This document shows, piece by piece, positions 36,296-44,832 of a stretch of DNA of 64,000 nucleotides; position 1 is the stretch's first letter, and each line of letters begins with the position of its first letter. The notes beneath the pieces were generated by a model. It had not been told where the DNA came from. It was given only the letters and a program-made list of their open reading frames with translations, and searched no databases. The position numbers were made by a program, and so were the translations under genes. Where the stretch lies: contig NZ_CP022605.1 of the NCBI RefSeq assembly GCF_002278035.1, forward strand, positions 620,001 through 684,000. Direction: 5' to 3'. The DNA is from Ochrobactrum quorumnocens. GTDB taxonomy: Bacteria > Pseudomonadota > Alphaproteobacteria > Rhizobiales > Rhizobiaceae.

Positions 36296-38356
36296 ATGAC
36301 GTATCAGGTTTGCATCGATATTGGTGGTACCTTCACGGACTGCCTTGTTTCGAACGAAAAAGGTGAAATCTCGATCTTTAAATCGCCGACGACACCGGGC
36401 GAGTTTGAGAAGGGGTTTATCAATGTCCTCCATGTTGCTGCCGAAGGATATGATCTAACCCCGGATGCCTTCTTCAAGCAGGTCGACCTTATTGTGCACG
36501 GTTCGACCGTTTCCACCAACGCTTTGGTGGAACGCAAGACCGTCAAGGTTGGACTGATTGTTACCGAAGGCCATCAGGATGTGCTTGTTTTGCGCGAGGG
36601 CCCGCGCAAGGGCGCCTTTCAGTGGCGGCTGGATTATCCCGAAGCCTATGTGCCGCGTCACCTGACGCGCACCGTCAGTGAACGCATTGATGCGCGTGGA
36701 CGCGTGGTCACTGCGCTCAATCGCGATGACGTTGTGAAAGCAGCGGAAGACTTCAAGAAGCTCGGTGTTGAAGCGATTGCCGTAGGCTTGCTGTGGTCTG
36801 TCGTTAATCCGGAGCACGAACTGGAAATACGCCAGATACTCGAAGAGAAACTGCCGGACGTAGCTATCACGCTCAGCCATGAAATCAATCCGATGCCGCG
36901 CGAATATAAGCGTATCATCGCCGCAGCAATCGATGCTTCGATCAACCCCATCGTCAAGCGCTATATAGAAAAGTTGCGCCTAGCACTCGACGAAACCAAT
37001 TTCAGTGGTGAATTGTTGCTGGCCAATTGCGTTGGCGGTATGATGCCGGTTGCAGAAATGATCCGAAAGCCGATTTACTCGGTCATGTCGGGTCCAACCC
37101 TTGCTCCAATGGCCGCTCTTGCCCTTTCCGACGAGCCAGACATTATTGTCGGTGACATGGGTGGTACGACATTCGATGTTTCCGCTTTGCGCAACCACCA
37201 GATTATCGTTACGCCTGACAGCATGATCCATCATGACAGTCTTGGCATTCCCAAGGTTGACGTACGTTCTGTCGGTGCGGGCGGTGGGTCTATCGCGTCA
37301 GTGGATGCTGGCGGTCTCTTGCATGTGGGGCCGCATAGTGCAGGCGCGCGTCCGGGACCTGCCTGCTACAACAAAGGTGGTGAGCTGCCCACGGTTACCG
37401 ACGCCAATGTTGTTTTGGGGATTGTCGATCCAGACTATTTTCTGGGCGGCAAAATGCAGCTGCGGAAGGACTTGGCCGAGCAGGCTTTGTCAAAGGTTGC
37501 AGGCGAACTTGGGGTTTCCAATGAAGAAGCCGCCTATGCCATCTACACGACCTCGAACCACAACATGGTGGCTGCTATTGAAGAAATTACCGTGCGTGAG
37601 GGAATTAACCCGCGTGACAGTTTCTTCGTTTGCGGTGGCGGCGCAACAGCTATCCATATCGCGGAAATGGCCGATATTCTCGGTCTCAAACGCTATATGA
37701 TCCCCCGCTTCATGGCTGGCCTGTCGGCTTTTGGCGGTCTGATCTCGGATATCCGTCGCGAGGATACCGGCGTGCTTTTGACTTCAAACGAACGATTTGA
37801 CCCTGAAGGCGTTAACGCGATCCTGTCGCGGCTAATGGAGTCTAGCGATGGGTTCCTAGAGGAGGCAGGCGTTACGCCCGAGAACCGGCGTTTCGAATTC
37901 AGTTTCATGGGACGATACGAGTATCAATCCTTCGAAATTGAAGTTCCGTTCACGCCTGAAAATGGACAAGTCACGCAGGCCCAACTGGCGGAATTCGTTG
38001 AAGCCTTCCACAAGATGCATGAACGCATCTATTCCATTCGTGCGGATGGTGACGTAGTCGAGTTCACAGCCTGGAAGCTGCGCGCGATTGGCAAACGTAC
38101 GGGACAGGACGTTTGGCTCAGCCATACGCTGCACAGTCAGGACGGCGCGGTCCGGCCAAAGGGCTTCCGCAATGTTTACAGCCACGAAATCAAGGCGAAA
38201 GAGAAACTGCCGGTTTACGAACTGGCGGGACTTGGCGCTGGCGCGCAACTTGTAGGTCCGTGCATCGTCGATGCCGAAACATTTACCGCCTACCTGAAGA
38301 AGGGGCACGACGCCACCGTGGATACATATGGCAACCTTGTTGTCCAGGTAGCCTGA
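36296..38356 (+). CDS. hyuA: Hydantoinase/oxoprolinase A subunit (HyuA family)
   Basis: This 686-residue ATP-dependent cyclic-amide hydrolase subunit, or related acetone/acetophenone carboxylase-type subunit, starts with the sugar-kinase-like ATP fold (CIDIGGTFTDCLVSNEKGE). It continues with VHGSTVSTNALVERKTVKVG, the N-terminal domain, then GDMGGTTFDVSALRN and VRSVGAGGGSIASVDAGG of the central HydA domain. GAGG precedes the ATG. It is followed by the B subunit after 16 bases and lies downstream of the ABC importer in the same operon. The import substrate is therefore probably what this enzyme opens or activates. 5-Oxoproline, hydantoin or N-methylhydantoin are candidates only by family. Confidence 0.9.
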   Translation: MTYQVCIDIGGTFTDCLVSNEKGEISIFKSPTTPGEFEKGFINVLHVAAEGYDLTPDAFFKQVDLIVHGSTVSTNALVERKTVKVGLIVTEGHQDVLVLREGPRKGAFQWRLDYPEAYVPRHLTRTVSERIDARGRVVTALNRDDVVKAAEDFKKLGVEAIAVGLLWSVVNPEHELEIRQILEEKLPDVAITLSHEINPMPREYKRIIAAAIDASINPIVKRYIEKLRLALDETNFSGELLLANCVGGMMPVAEMIRKPIYSVMSGPTLAPMAALALSDEPDIIVGDMGGTTFDVSALRNHQIIVTPDSMIHHDSLGIPKVDVRSVGAGGGSIASVDAGGLLHVGPHSAGARPGPACYNKGGELPTVTDANVVLGIVDPDYFLGGKMQLRKDLAEQALSKVAGELGVSNEEAAYAIYTTSNHNMVAAIEEITVREGINPRDSFFVCGGGATAIHIAEMADILGLKRYMIPRFMAGLSAFGGLISDIRREDTGVLLTSNERFDPEGVNAILSRLMESSDGFLEEAGVTPENRRFEFSFMGRYEYQSFEIEVPFTPENGQVTQAQLAEFVEAFHKMHERIYSIRADGDVVEFTAWKLRAIGKRTGQDVWLSHTLHSQDGAVRPKGFRNVYSHEIKAKEKLPVYELAGLGAGAQLVGPCIVDAETFTAYLKKGHDATVDTYGNLVVQVA

Positions 38357-38372
38357 TCAGAAAGGTTCAGTG

Positions 38373-40169
38373 ATGAATATGAGCACAAAAATATCTGATA
38401 CGGGTGCGGCCCGTCGTGTAGATCCGTTTCTTATGTCCGTTCTCAAAAGCCGTTTCGAGGCAGTGGTGCGCGAGATGACGCTTGTCGTCATGCGCGCGAG
38501 CCGGTCGGCTGTTATCAAGAACGCGCGCGATTTTTCCTGCGCTATCCTGACTTACGATCATCGTCTGGTATCGGTCGAAGATGCCCTGCCGATCCACGTT
38601 ATGTCGATGGATCTGGCGACCCGCCCGATCACCAAACTCTTTGACGACATCAAGCCGGGAGATATCTTCTTCAACAATTGCCCGTTTACGGGCGGTACGC
38701 ACCATGCCGACCTGATCGTGGCGATGCCGGTTTTCTATCAGGGTAAACCGCTATTCTGGATGATGGCGCTGTCACACCATGCTGATACCGGAGCGCCGAC
38801 GCCATCGACCTATCTCCCATTCGCGAAGAACATCTTTGAAGAGGGAATGCACTGGCCCTGCGTGCGGATTGCCGAAAACTACAAGGAAAAGGCGGATATT
38901 CTTCGCATCGGCTCGATGCGCAATCGCGTTCCTGAAATGTGGCTTGGCGATGTGCGTGCACAGATTGGCGCTTGTCGCACTGGTGAACGTCGAATTCACG
39001 AATTGCTGGAACGTTATTCGCCGGAAACGGTGATGGACTTCGTAGAAGACTGGTTCGACTATGGTGCGCGATGCGCAAAGGCCGCCATTGCGAAGCTTCC
39101 TGCTGGTCAATACAGCTATGAAATTCGCCACGACCCGGTGCCCGGCGTTGCCGACGAAGGCATTCCCGTCAAACTGACCATCAACGTCGACCCTGAAAAA
39201 GGTGAGATTGTCGTTGATGCGCGAGACAATATCGATTGCGTTCCAGGCGGCCTGAATCTGTCGGAGAACACGGCGACCGGATCATGCCGTATTGGTGTGT
39301 TCAACAATCTTGATGAAAGCATCCCGCATAACGAGGGGGCCAAGTCGCAGATCAAGGTGTTGTTGCGTGAAGGGTCTGCAATCGGAAAGCCCAAATATCC
39401 GGTTGGAACTTCTGTCGCCACAACCAACGTCAATGACCGGTTGATGATTGCTGGCAATGCGGTGTTCTCCCAGATGGGCGCGCCATATGGTCAAGCTGAA
39501 AGTGGCTCTCATCTTCCGGCAGGTGTTGGGGTCATTTCAGGTCAAGACCCGTACAAGGATGGCAAAGGCTATGTGAACCAGGTCTTTGTCGGATATGCCG
39601 GTGGTGGGGCCTTGCATGGCCATGATGGCTGGCTAACCTATTGCGGTCCCGCAAATGCTGGTTTGATCCAGCTGGACTCTGTCGAGGTTGATGAATCGAT
39701 GTATCCCATCATCATCGAGCGGCGCGGTGTTGTCCAGGATTCGCAAGGTTATGGTGAGTTTGAAGGCGCGCCGACAGTCGGCGGCGTTTTCTACCCGCTC
39801 GATCATGATATGACGATTGTCTACGCTGCTGATGGCACGACCTTCCCGCCACGCGGCGTGTTGGGGGGCGGTGCGGGCAAGGCCTCGGAGACGGTCAAGA
39901 TTGTGGGCGGGGGCAAGGAAGAAACTCTGCCGGCTTTTGCGGAAGTCGTCATTGAAGACGGAGCGAAGATTGCTTTTACAGCGTCGGGCGGCGGCGGTTA
40001 CGGCGATCCGCTGAAACGCGATCCAAAGCGCGTGCTTGCGACCGCAAACCGTGGCTGGTTGTCCCCGGAAGTTGCCGAAAAGGTCTATCGCGTTGCTTTG
40101 GTTTCCAATGATGAGGAACCTGGCACGTTCAAGATCGATCTCGAAAGAACGGCGAGCCTTCGCGCGTAA
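38373..40169 (+). CDS. hyuB: Hydantoinase/oxoprolinase B subunit (HyuB family)
   Basis: This 598-residue partner of the upstream A subunit shows the HydB hallmarks FNNCPFTGGTHHADLIVAMP, RVPEMWLGDVRAQIGACRTG, and GGGGYGDPLKRDP near the C-terminus. The ATG at 38373 has AAAGG upstream; a GTG at 38370 is the alternative. In the family A and B form a complex and B contributes the metal site and part of the active site. It is the last gene of the operon, followed by two strong hairpin terminators. Confidence 0.9.
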   Translation: MNMSTKISDTGAARRVDPFLMSVLKSRFEAVVREMTLVVMRASRSAVIKNARDFSCAILTYDHRLVSVEDALPIHVMSMDLATRPITKLFDDIKPGDIFFNNCPFTGGTHHADLIVAMPVFYQGKPLFWMMALSHHADTGAPTPSTYLPFAKNIFEEGMHWPCVRIAENYKEKADILRIGSMRNRVPEMWLGDVRAQIGACRTGERRIHELLERYSPETVMDFVEDWFDYGARCAKAAIAKLPAGQYSYEIRHDPVPGVADEGIPVKLTINVDPEKGEIVVDARDNIDCVPGGLNLSENTATGSCRIGVFNNLDESIPHNEGAKSQIKVLLREGSAIGKPKYPVGTSVATTNVNDRLMIAGNAVFSQMGAPYGQAESGSHLPAGVGVISGQDPYKDGKGYVNQVFVGYAGGGALHGHDGWLTYCGPANAGLIQLDSVEVDESMYPIIIERRGVVQDSQGYGEFEGAPTVGGVFYPLDHDMTIVYAADGTTFPPRGVLGGGAGKASETVKIVGGGKEETLPAFAEVVIEDGAKIAFTASGGGGYGDPLKRDPKRVLATANRGWLSPEVAEKVYRVALVSNDEEPGTFKIDLERTASLRA

Positions 40170-40198
40170 CGCACAAGTAGACTAAGGCGAAGATTGGT

Positions 40199-40225
40199 CC
40201 CCGCATTGCTGGTTGCAATGCGGGG
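40199..40225 (+). terminator. Terminator hairpin after hyuB
   Basis: CCCCGCATTG and CAATGCGGGG form a perfect 10-base stem around a seven-base loop, 29 bases past the hyuB stop, and GTATTGTTT follows. Confidence 0.75.
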
Positions 40226-40255
40226 GTATTGTTTGAGCTAATGACCGCAAAAAGG

Positions 40256-40283
40256 AAACGGCACTCCGTTGGAGTGCCGTTTT
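40256..40283. terminator. Bidirectional terminator between convergent operons
   Basis: ACGGCACTCC and GGAGTGCCGT with a GTT loop make a perfect 10-base stem, with AAA before and TTTT after it. It would end transcription from both the hyuB side and the aldehyde dehydrogenase side. Confidence 0.85.
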
Positions 40284-40308
40284 ATAATGTCTGCTTGATC
40301 AGTGCAGA

Positions 40309-41757
40309 TCACACCGCGTGTCGTTCCGTGACAAATTTGGTTGTGAGATAGGGTTCGATGGCTTCGCTGCCACCTTCGGAACCATAGCCGCTGTCCTTGA
40401 CGCCACCGAATGGTACTTCCGGCAGCGCCAGACCAAGGTGATTGATGGTCAGCATACCGACCTCGACGCGGCGTTCCAGTTCGGCAATCCGTGCTGCCGA
40501 TTGCGTAAACGCATAAGAAGCAAGGCCGAATGGCAGGCGATTGGCTTCGCTGAAGGCTTCTTCCGCATCAGAGAATGGAATGATCAATGCCACTGGGCCA
40601 AACGGTTCATCATTCATGATGTTCATATCGCGCGTGATATTCGCCAGAACCGTCGGTTCGTAGAAATTGCCGGAATTGCCGATGCGCTTGCCACCAGCGA
40701 CAACATTGGCGCCCTTATCTCGAGCATCGGCTACGAGCGCTTCAATGGCTTCCACGCGACGCTGCGAAACCAGCGGCCCCATGGTGCTGTCGACTTCGAG
40801 ACCGGAGCCTACCTTGACGCGCCCGACTTCCTGAAGAAACACATCGACGAACTGATCGACAGCCTTGTCCTCGATCAGGAAGCGGGTCGGAGATACGCAG
40901 ACCTGTCCAGCGTTGCGGAATTTCGAGCGGCCCATCGTGGTTGCCGCTGCCGCGATGTCGGCATCGCCAAAGACCAGAACCGGTGCATGGCCGCCAAGTT
41001 CCATCGTGGCGGGCTTCATATGAGCACCTGCCAGGGAGGCTAGGTGTTTTCCGACCGGCACCGATCCTGTAAACGAGACTTTGCGGATAGCCGAATGCGC
41101 GATCAGATAGCTCGATATGTCGGCTGGCACGCCATAGACGAAGTTGACGACGCCTGCGGGAAGTCCGGCCTCATGCAGAACTTCGGCCAGAACGGTGGGT
41201 GAGGCGGGGGTGTCTTCCGAAGGCTTGACGACGAGCGAGCAACCGGCGGCGAGTGCCGCACCCAGTTTGCGCGCCGTCTGCGATACAGGAAAGTTCCACG
41301 GTGTGAAAGCAGCGACCGGGCCGATCGGGGCCTTGAACACTGTCTGGCGCACAAAACGGTCACGCGCCGGAATGACACGGCCGTAAGCACGCCTGGCTTC
41401 TTCAGCAAACCAGTCGAAAATATCGGCCGAGACGTTGATTTCCGTGAGCGCTTCGGCCAGCGGCTTGCCCTGTTCGAGAGTCAGCAGGCGTGCAGCGCCC
41501 TCGGCGCGCTCGCGGAGCAACGTGGCGGCCTTGCGCAAAATATTCGAGCGTTCGAAGACGCTCATATCGCGCCAGATGTGGAAGCCGCGTTCAGCGGCCA
41601 GTGCTGCGGCTTCAAGCTGAGCTTTCGAGGCGATGCCAACCGTTCCGATGGTTTCATTATTGACCGGATTGAGCACGGCGATGGGCGGGCCGCCTTCGCC
41701 TTCAACCCATTTGCCATCGATGAACAGTTTGGTGTCGCGGTAGTGAGGATTGGTCAT
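40309..41757 (-). CDS. NAD(P)-dependent aldehyde dehydrogenase (SSADH family)
   Basis: This 482-residue aldehyde dehydrogenase resembles succinate-semialdehyde and related dehydrogenases. Catalytic features are AFTPWNFPVSQTARKLGAAL, VSFTGSVPVGKHLA, the general-base glutamate in MELGGHAPVLVFGDAD, and the nucleophile cysteine in NAGQVCVSPTRFLIED. It lies seven bases after the flavoprotein gene and is cotranscribed with it. It would oxidise a semialdehyde such as the one made by the class III aminotransferase. The family places it near GabD, but the substrate is not fixed. Confidence 0.9.
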   Translation of the reverse strand: MTNPHYRDTKLFIDGKWVEGEGGPPIAVLNPVNNETIGTVGIASKAQLEAAALAAERGFHIWRDMSVFERSNILRKAATLLRERAEGAARLLTLEQGKPLAEALTEINVSADIFDWFAEEARRAYGRVIPARDRFVRQTVFKAPIGPVAAFTPWNFPVSQTARKLGAALAAGCSLVVKPSEDTPASPTVLAEVLHEAGLPAGVVNFVYGVPADISSYLIAHSAIRKVSFTGSVPVGKHLASLAGAHMKPATMELGGHAPVLVFGDADIAAAATTMGRSKFRNAGQVCVSPTRFLIEDKAVDQFVDVFLQEVGRVKVGSGLEVDSTMGPLVSQRRVEAIEALVADARDKGANVVAGGKRIGNSGNFYEPTVLANITRDMNIMNDEPFGPVALIIPFSDAEEAFSEANRLPFGLASYAFTQSAARIAELERRVEVGMLTINHLGLALPEVPFGGVKDSGYGSEGGSEAIEPYLTTKFVTERHAV

Positions 41758-41764
41758 GACGTAC

Positions 41765-42955
41765 TCAATTACCTGTTTGCAAGCGTTGAAAGATCAGATT
41801 TCCGATAGGTATGGCCGACGTGGCTGCGGGCGAGGGTGCATTGCACACATGCAGCACACGTTTCGTCTGGTGGAACTTGAAGTCGTGAATAAGCTTGCCG
41901 TCTCTCGAAACGGCCTGTGCTCTTATTCCCGCCTGATAGGGCCGAAGGTCGCTTTCTTGCAGGGATGGGCAATACTTCCGGCACTTTTCCAGATAGCTCT
42001 TCTTGAACAAGCTATCCTTCATCTCTTCCAGGCCGGACGAAAGATGGGCGGTGATCACTTTCCAGAAGCCCGGAAAGGCTGCATAGGACGCCATATCACG
42101 CAAATTGGCCGAGAATTTTGGATAGCCTTCGCGCGACAAGCCCAGAACGGCATTGGGTCCGACGGTCAAGCTGCCGTCGATCATCGGCGTCAGATGAATG
42201 CCGAGAAACGGCATCGAAGGGTCCGGCACCGGATAAATCATGCGTTCGACAATTTTGTTCAGTTCAGGCCGCAACGCATAATATTCGCCGCGAAACGGCA
42301 CGATCTGGAAGTCGACATCGACACCGGATCGGCGGGCAAGGCGGTCAGCCTGCAGTCCCGCGCAGGCGATGACCTGCCTGCTTTCCCATACCTTGCCGCC
42401 CGCATGGACTCGCACACTGTCGCTGCGTTCTTCAATGCTCTCTACACACACATTGAACTCGATATGGCCACCAGCAGCCCGAATGAGATCGGCCATCGCG
42501 CGGCAGACCGCACGATAATCGACAATGCCGCTCTGCTCGACAAGCAAGGCACCAAGCCCGGTCACAGCGGGTTCGAATTCGTGCAATTCACCGCCGTTGA
42601 GACGACGACAGGGAATGCCGTTCGCAGCCGCATTCGTTTCAAGGGCGGCGAGGCGCTGTACTTCGACTTCGTTTGTCGCAACAACAAGCTTTCCGGGAAC
42701 TCGATAGGCAATGTTGTTCTCGTCACAGAACTGCTTCGTCATGCGCTCGCCAGCGCGGCAAAGCTCTGCCTTGAAGCTGCCGGGCTGGTAATAGATGCCA
42801 GCATGAATCACACCGCTATTATGGCCGGTCTGATGCATCGCAACGGCTTCTTCCTTCTCCAGCATCAGAATGCGGGCTGAAGGTTCCTGCCGGACAATGG
42901 TAAGGGCCGTGGCAAGGCCAATAATGCCGCCGCCAACCAGACAATAATCATACAT
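41765..42955 (-). CDS. lhgO: L-2-hydroxyglutarate oxidase-like flavoprotein
   Basis: This 396-residue FAD-dependent oxidoreductase of the DAO/LhgO family begins with the dinucleotide fold CLVGGGIIGLATALTIVR and continues with MHQTGHNSGVIHAGIYY and FRGEYYALRPE, which are typical of LhgO. LhgO passes electrons from L-2-hydroxyglutarate to quinone and yields 2-oxoglutarate. It is the first gene of a two-gene operon with the aldehyde dehydrogenase. The operator-like palindrome ATGATGCATCAT lies 23-34 bases before the ATG. Activity on another 2-hydroxyacid is possible. Confidence 0.85.
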   Translation of the reverse strand: MYDYCLVGGGIIGLATALTIVRQEPSARILMLEKEEAVAMHQTGHNSGVIHAGIYYQPGSFKAELCRAGERMTKQFCDENNIAYRVPGKLVVATNEVEVQRLAALETNAAANGIPCRRLNGGELHEFEPAVTGLGALLVEQSGIVDYRAVCRAMADLIRAAGGHIEFNVCVESIEERSDSVRVHAGGKVWESRQVIACAGLQADRLARRSGVDVDFQIVPFRGEYYALRPELNKIVERMIYPVPDPSMPFLGIHLTPMIDGSLTVGPNAVLGLSREGYPKFSANLRDMASYAAFPGFWKVITAHLSSGLEEMKDSLFKKSYLEKCRKYCPSLQESDLRPYQAGIRAQAVSRDGKLIHDFKFHQTKRVLHVCNAPSPAATSAIPIGNLIFQRLQTGN

Positions 42956-42977
42956 GAGAAGAACCGATGTTTGTTGT

Positions 42978-42989
42978 ATGATGCATCAT
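42978..42989. promoter_or_regulatory. Candidate operator upstream of lhgO
   Basis: ATGATGCATCAT is a perfect palindrome with the same ten-base core, TGATGCATCA, as the site at 29769-29778. It lies so close to the lhgO start that a bound protein would cover the promoter or initiation region. Confidence 0.6.
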
Positions 42990-43205
42990 GAATTAATCGC
43001 ACGAAGCGTCACCGGCGTCAATTGGTTTACTGAGAGGAAGATCGTTATGTCTACGCGCCAACAAGACGACCTGCGGTGGTCAGTTCTTGATGAGCCTCAG
43101 CAGCAATCTACGTGCCGATGTGAGCGGGCACGAAGCCGATGTTGCAGTGATCGCTGTCGGTTAACAGAACGAGCGTATGAAAAGATCGACCGACATCATC
43201 GGTAT

Positions 43206-43862
43206 CTAGAAAGAAATGTCAGTAAAGGCCGTGCGGTTTCGTTCAAGCTCCATGCGGGTGCGGCGAATGTGGCTGTAAAGGGCTCTCTCTGAGTCCTCGA
43301 CATCTCTTCGCTTGATCGCTTCCATCAGAAGTCCGTGCTCGCACTGAATGATCCAGAACCGCTCTCGGCCCAAAAGCATTGTGTACGCGCGCCGATAATG
43401 CTGGGTGGTATTCCAAATGCGCTCGATCATGGGGATGAGCGTAGGCATGGCTGTCGCGCGATAGCTTGCGAGGTGAAATTGACGATCAAGCCGCAGGAAT
43501 TCTTCCACATCTGTTGTGGCGTCTATGGCGTGACAGATCTCCTCAAGGCCGCGAATATCGTCATCGGTCAAGTGCGGGAGGCTTTCGCCAAGCGCAAGCG
43601 GTTCGATCCGCTCGCGGATCTTCCACATCTCCACGCACTCATTGATATCGACACGCGCAATCCAGACGCCACTATTGGGAACGATGACGACGAGGCCCTC
43701 GCTTTCGAGCTGTTTGAGAGCTTCCCGAACGGGCACACGACTCGTCCCGAATTGTGCGGCAAGTTCTTCTTGACGGATGCGCAGTCCAGGCGCGAACTCG
43801 CCGCTCAATATCTTTTGACGAATTTCACCCGTTACTCGAAGACCCAACGTGGTTTCATTCAT
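43206..43862 (-). CDS. GntR/FCD-family regulator 2
   Basis: This 218-residue regulator has a winged helix (GEIRQKILSGEFAPGLRIRQ, then EELAAQFGTSRVPVREALKQ) and an FCD domain (EMWKIRERIEPLALGESLPH; RLDRQFHLASYRATAMP; HGLLMEAIKRRDVEDSERAL). The ATG at 43862 has AAGGGG upstream; the longer frame to 43931 is rejected. It follows the VOC gene on the same strand after 102 bases and is probably cotranscribed with it. The operator pair at 44560 and 44642 in front of this transcript, and the matching pair at 31376 and 31438, make it the likely regulator of both operons. Confidence 0.9.
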   Translation of the reverse strand: MNETTLGLRVTGEIRQKILSGEFAPGLRIRQEELAAQFGTSRVPVREALKQLESEGLVVIVPNSGVWIARVDINECVEMWKIRERIEPLALGESLPHLTDDDIRGLEEICHAIDATTDVEEFLRLDRQFHLASYRATAMPTLIPMIERIWNTTQHYRRAYTMLLGRERFWIIQCEHGLLMEAIKRRDVEDSERALYSHIRRTRMELERNRTAFTDISF

Positions 43863-43964
43863 AAAATGGCCCCTTCTATGCTCTGACAGTCCATCAGAGA
43901 CGCCAGATATAGCAGACAATGTTCGGCGCACGTCTACTACTTTTACCGTCGGATGAAGAAGCGA

Positions 43965-44540
43965 TCAGGAAGTAGAACCAACCGGATTCCAAAGGCGGCG
44001 CGTCAGACCTTTTTCATAAGCCTTGCCATGCGGGAAGGATACAAGTTCGAGCTGCATTCCCCACGGTGTCAGGAAGTAAACCCAGGTTTGCCCTGCACTC
44101 GGACCATCTTTGCGCACAACTGGCTCACCGAGAATGCGGACATCATGCGTGCGCAAATACTGCACTGCCGAATCAATATCGTCGACATAGAAGGCAAGGT
44201 GATGTCCTCCGATGTCGCTATTGCGCGGTTGGACCGGGTTTTGGTCGGGCGAAGAATACTCAAATATCTCGAAGTTGGAGCCATTCCCGCAACGCAAGAA
44301 CTGTAGCTTCTTCATGACGGCGTGCGGATGCACATTGAGAGCTGTCTGCATCCAATCCCCATCAGACGAGAAAGGGCCAAGCTCATAAAATGGCTCGCAG
44401 CCAATGACGTTTACAAAGAAATCCACCGCTTCCGCCAGATTGGGGACGGTGAAACCGATGTGCTCTGTGCCTCGCAGGCCAGGTAAGCCGATGTCACATG
44501 CAAATGCCTCGTCCTGATGGCTGTAGCTACTTTTCGACAT
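43965..44540 (-). CDS. VOC-family (glyoxalase/dioxygenase fold) protein
   Basis: This 191-residue protein has the vicinal-oxygen-chelate fold: GTEHIGFTVPNLAEAVDFFV supplies the first metal histidine, GGHHLAFYVDDIDSAVQYLR the second, and PWGMQLELVSFP the late glutamate. Members act as isomerases, epimerases, lyases or extradiol dioxygenases. It is transcribed away from the 2-oxoacid dehydrogenase operon and with GntR regulator 2. AAAGG precedes the ATG. Its role could be to isomerise or lyse an intermediate before the dehydrogenase step; this is inference. Confidence 0.85.
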   Translation of the reverse strand: MSKSSYSHQDEAFACDIGLPGLRGTEHIGFTVPNLAEAVDFFVNVIGCEPFYELGPFSSDGDWMQTALNVHPHAVMKKLQFLRCGNGSNFEIFEYSSPDQNPVQPRNSDIGGHHLAFYVDDIDSAVQYLRTHDVRILGEPVVRKDGPSAGQTWVYFLTPWGMQLELVSFPHGKAYEKGLTRRLWNPVGSTS

Positions 44541-44559
44541 TCACTTGCCTTTGCATCAA

Positions 44560-44568
44560 TGTATCCAA
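44560..44568. promoter_or_regulatory. Operator TGTATCCAA, site 3
   Basis: TGTATCCAA lies 20 bases upstream of the VOC gene start, in the divergent region with the E1 gene. It matches the site at 31438 and is inverted relative to site 4 at 44642. Confidence 0.6.
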
Positions 44569-44641
44569 TCTGATCATAGTTCATCGAAAAAACGTCTTTG
44601 TCGAGCCTTATTTTGCAGATTGTTCTTTATTTTTAGATTAA

Positions 44642-44661
44642 TTGGATACAATTGATTGACA
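44642..44661 (+). promoter_or_regulatory. Operator TTGGATACA, site 4, with -35 TTGACA
   Basis: TTGGATACA (44642-44650) is followed after five bases by TTGACA (44656-44661), the same geometry as at 31438-31457. It faces the E1 gene, about 170 bases upstream of its ATG. A -10 box is not clear. Confidence 0.55.
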
Positions 44662-44832
44662 CCGCGCAAAGAAAATGAAAGCCTAGCAGTAACAAAACGA
44701 GAATAAATGTGGGAACCACTCTGGCTTGTTCAGAGCATCAAAATCGCCGGTATCGCGCGTAATGTCTGACCATTGTCTGCCGCTTGCGAGACGCTCGCAG
44801 GTGACGGCCGAACTTTGTCTGTAGAGGAAGAA

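Noticed and set aside
41750..42880. 376-codon plus-strand open frame
   Set aside because: It is a shadow of the LhgO-like gene on the other strand; no recognisable domain or ribosome binding site.
43022..43205. Coding remnant between lhgO and GntR regulator 2 (NLRADVSGHEADVAVIAVG)
   Set aside because: A short run looks once-coding but is too brief to name and has stops close by.
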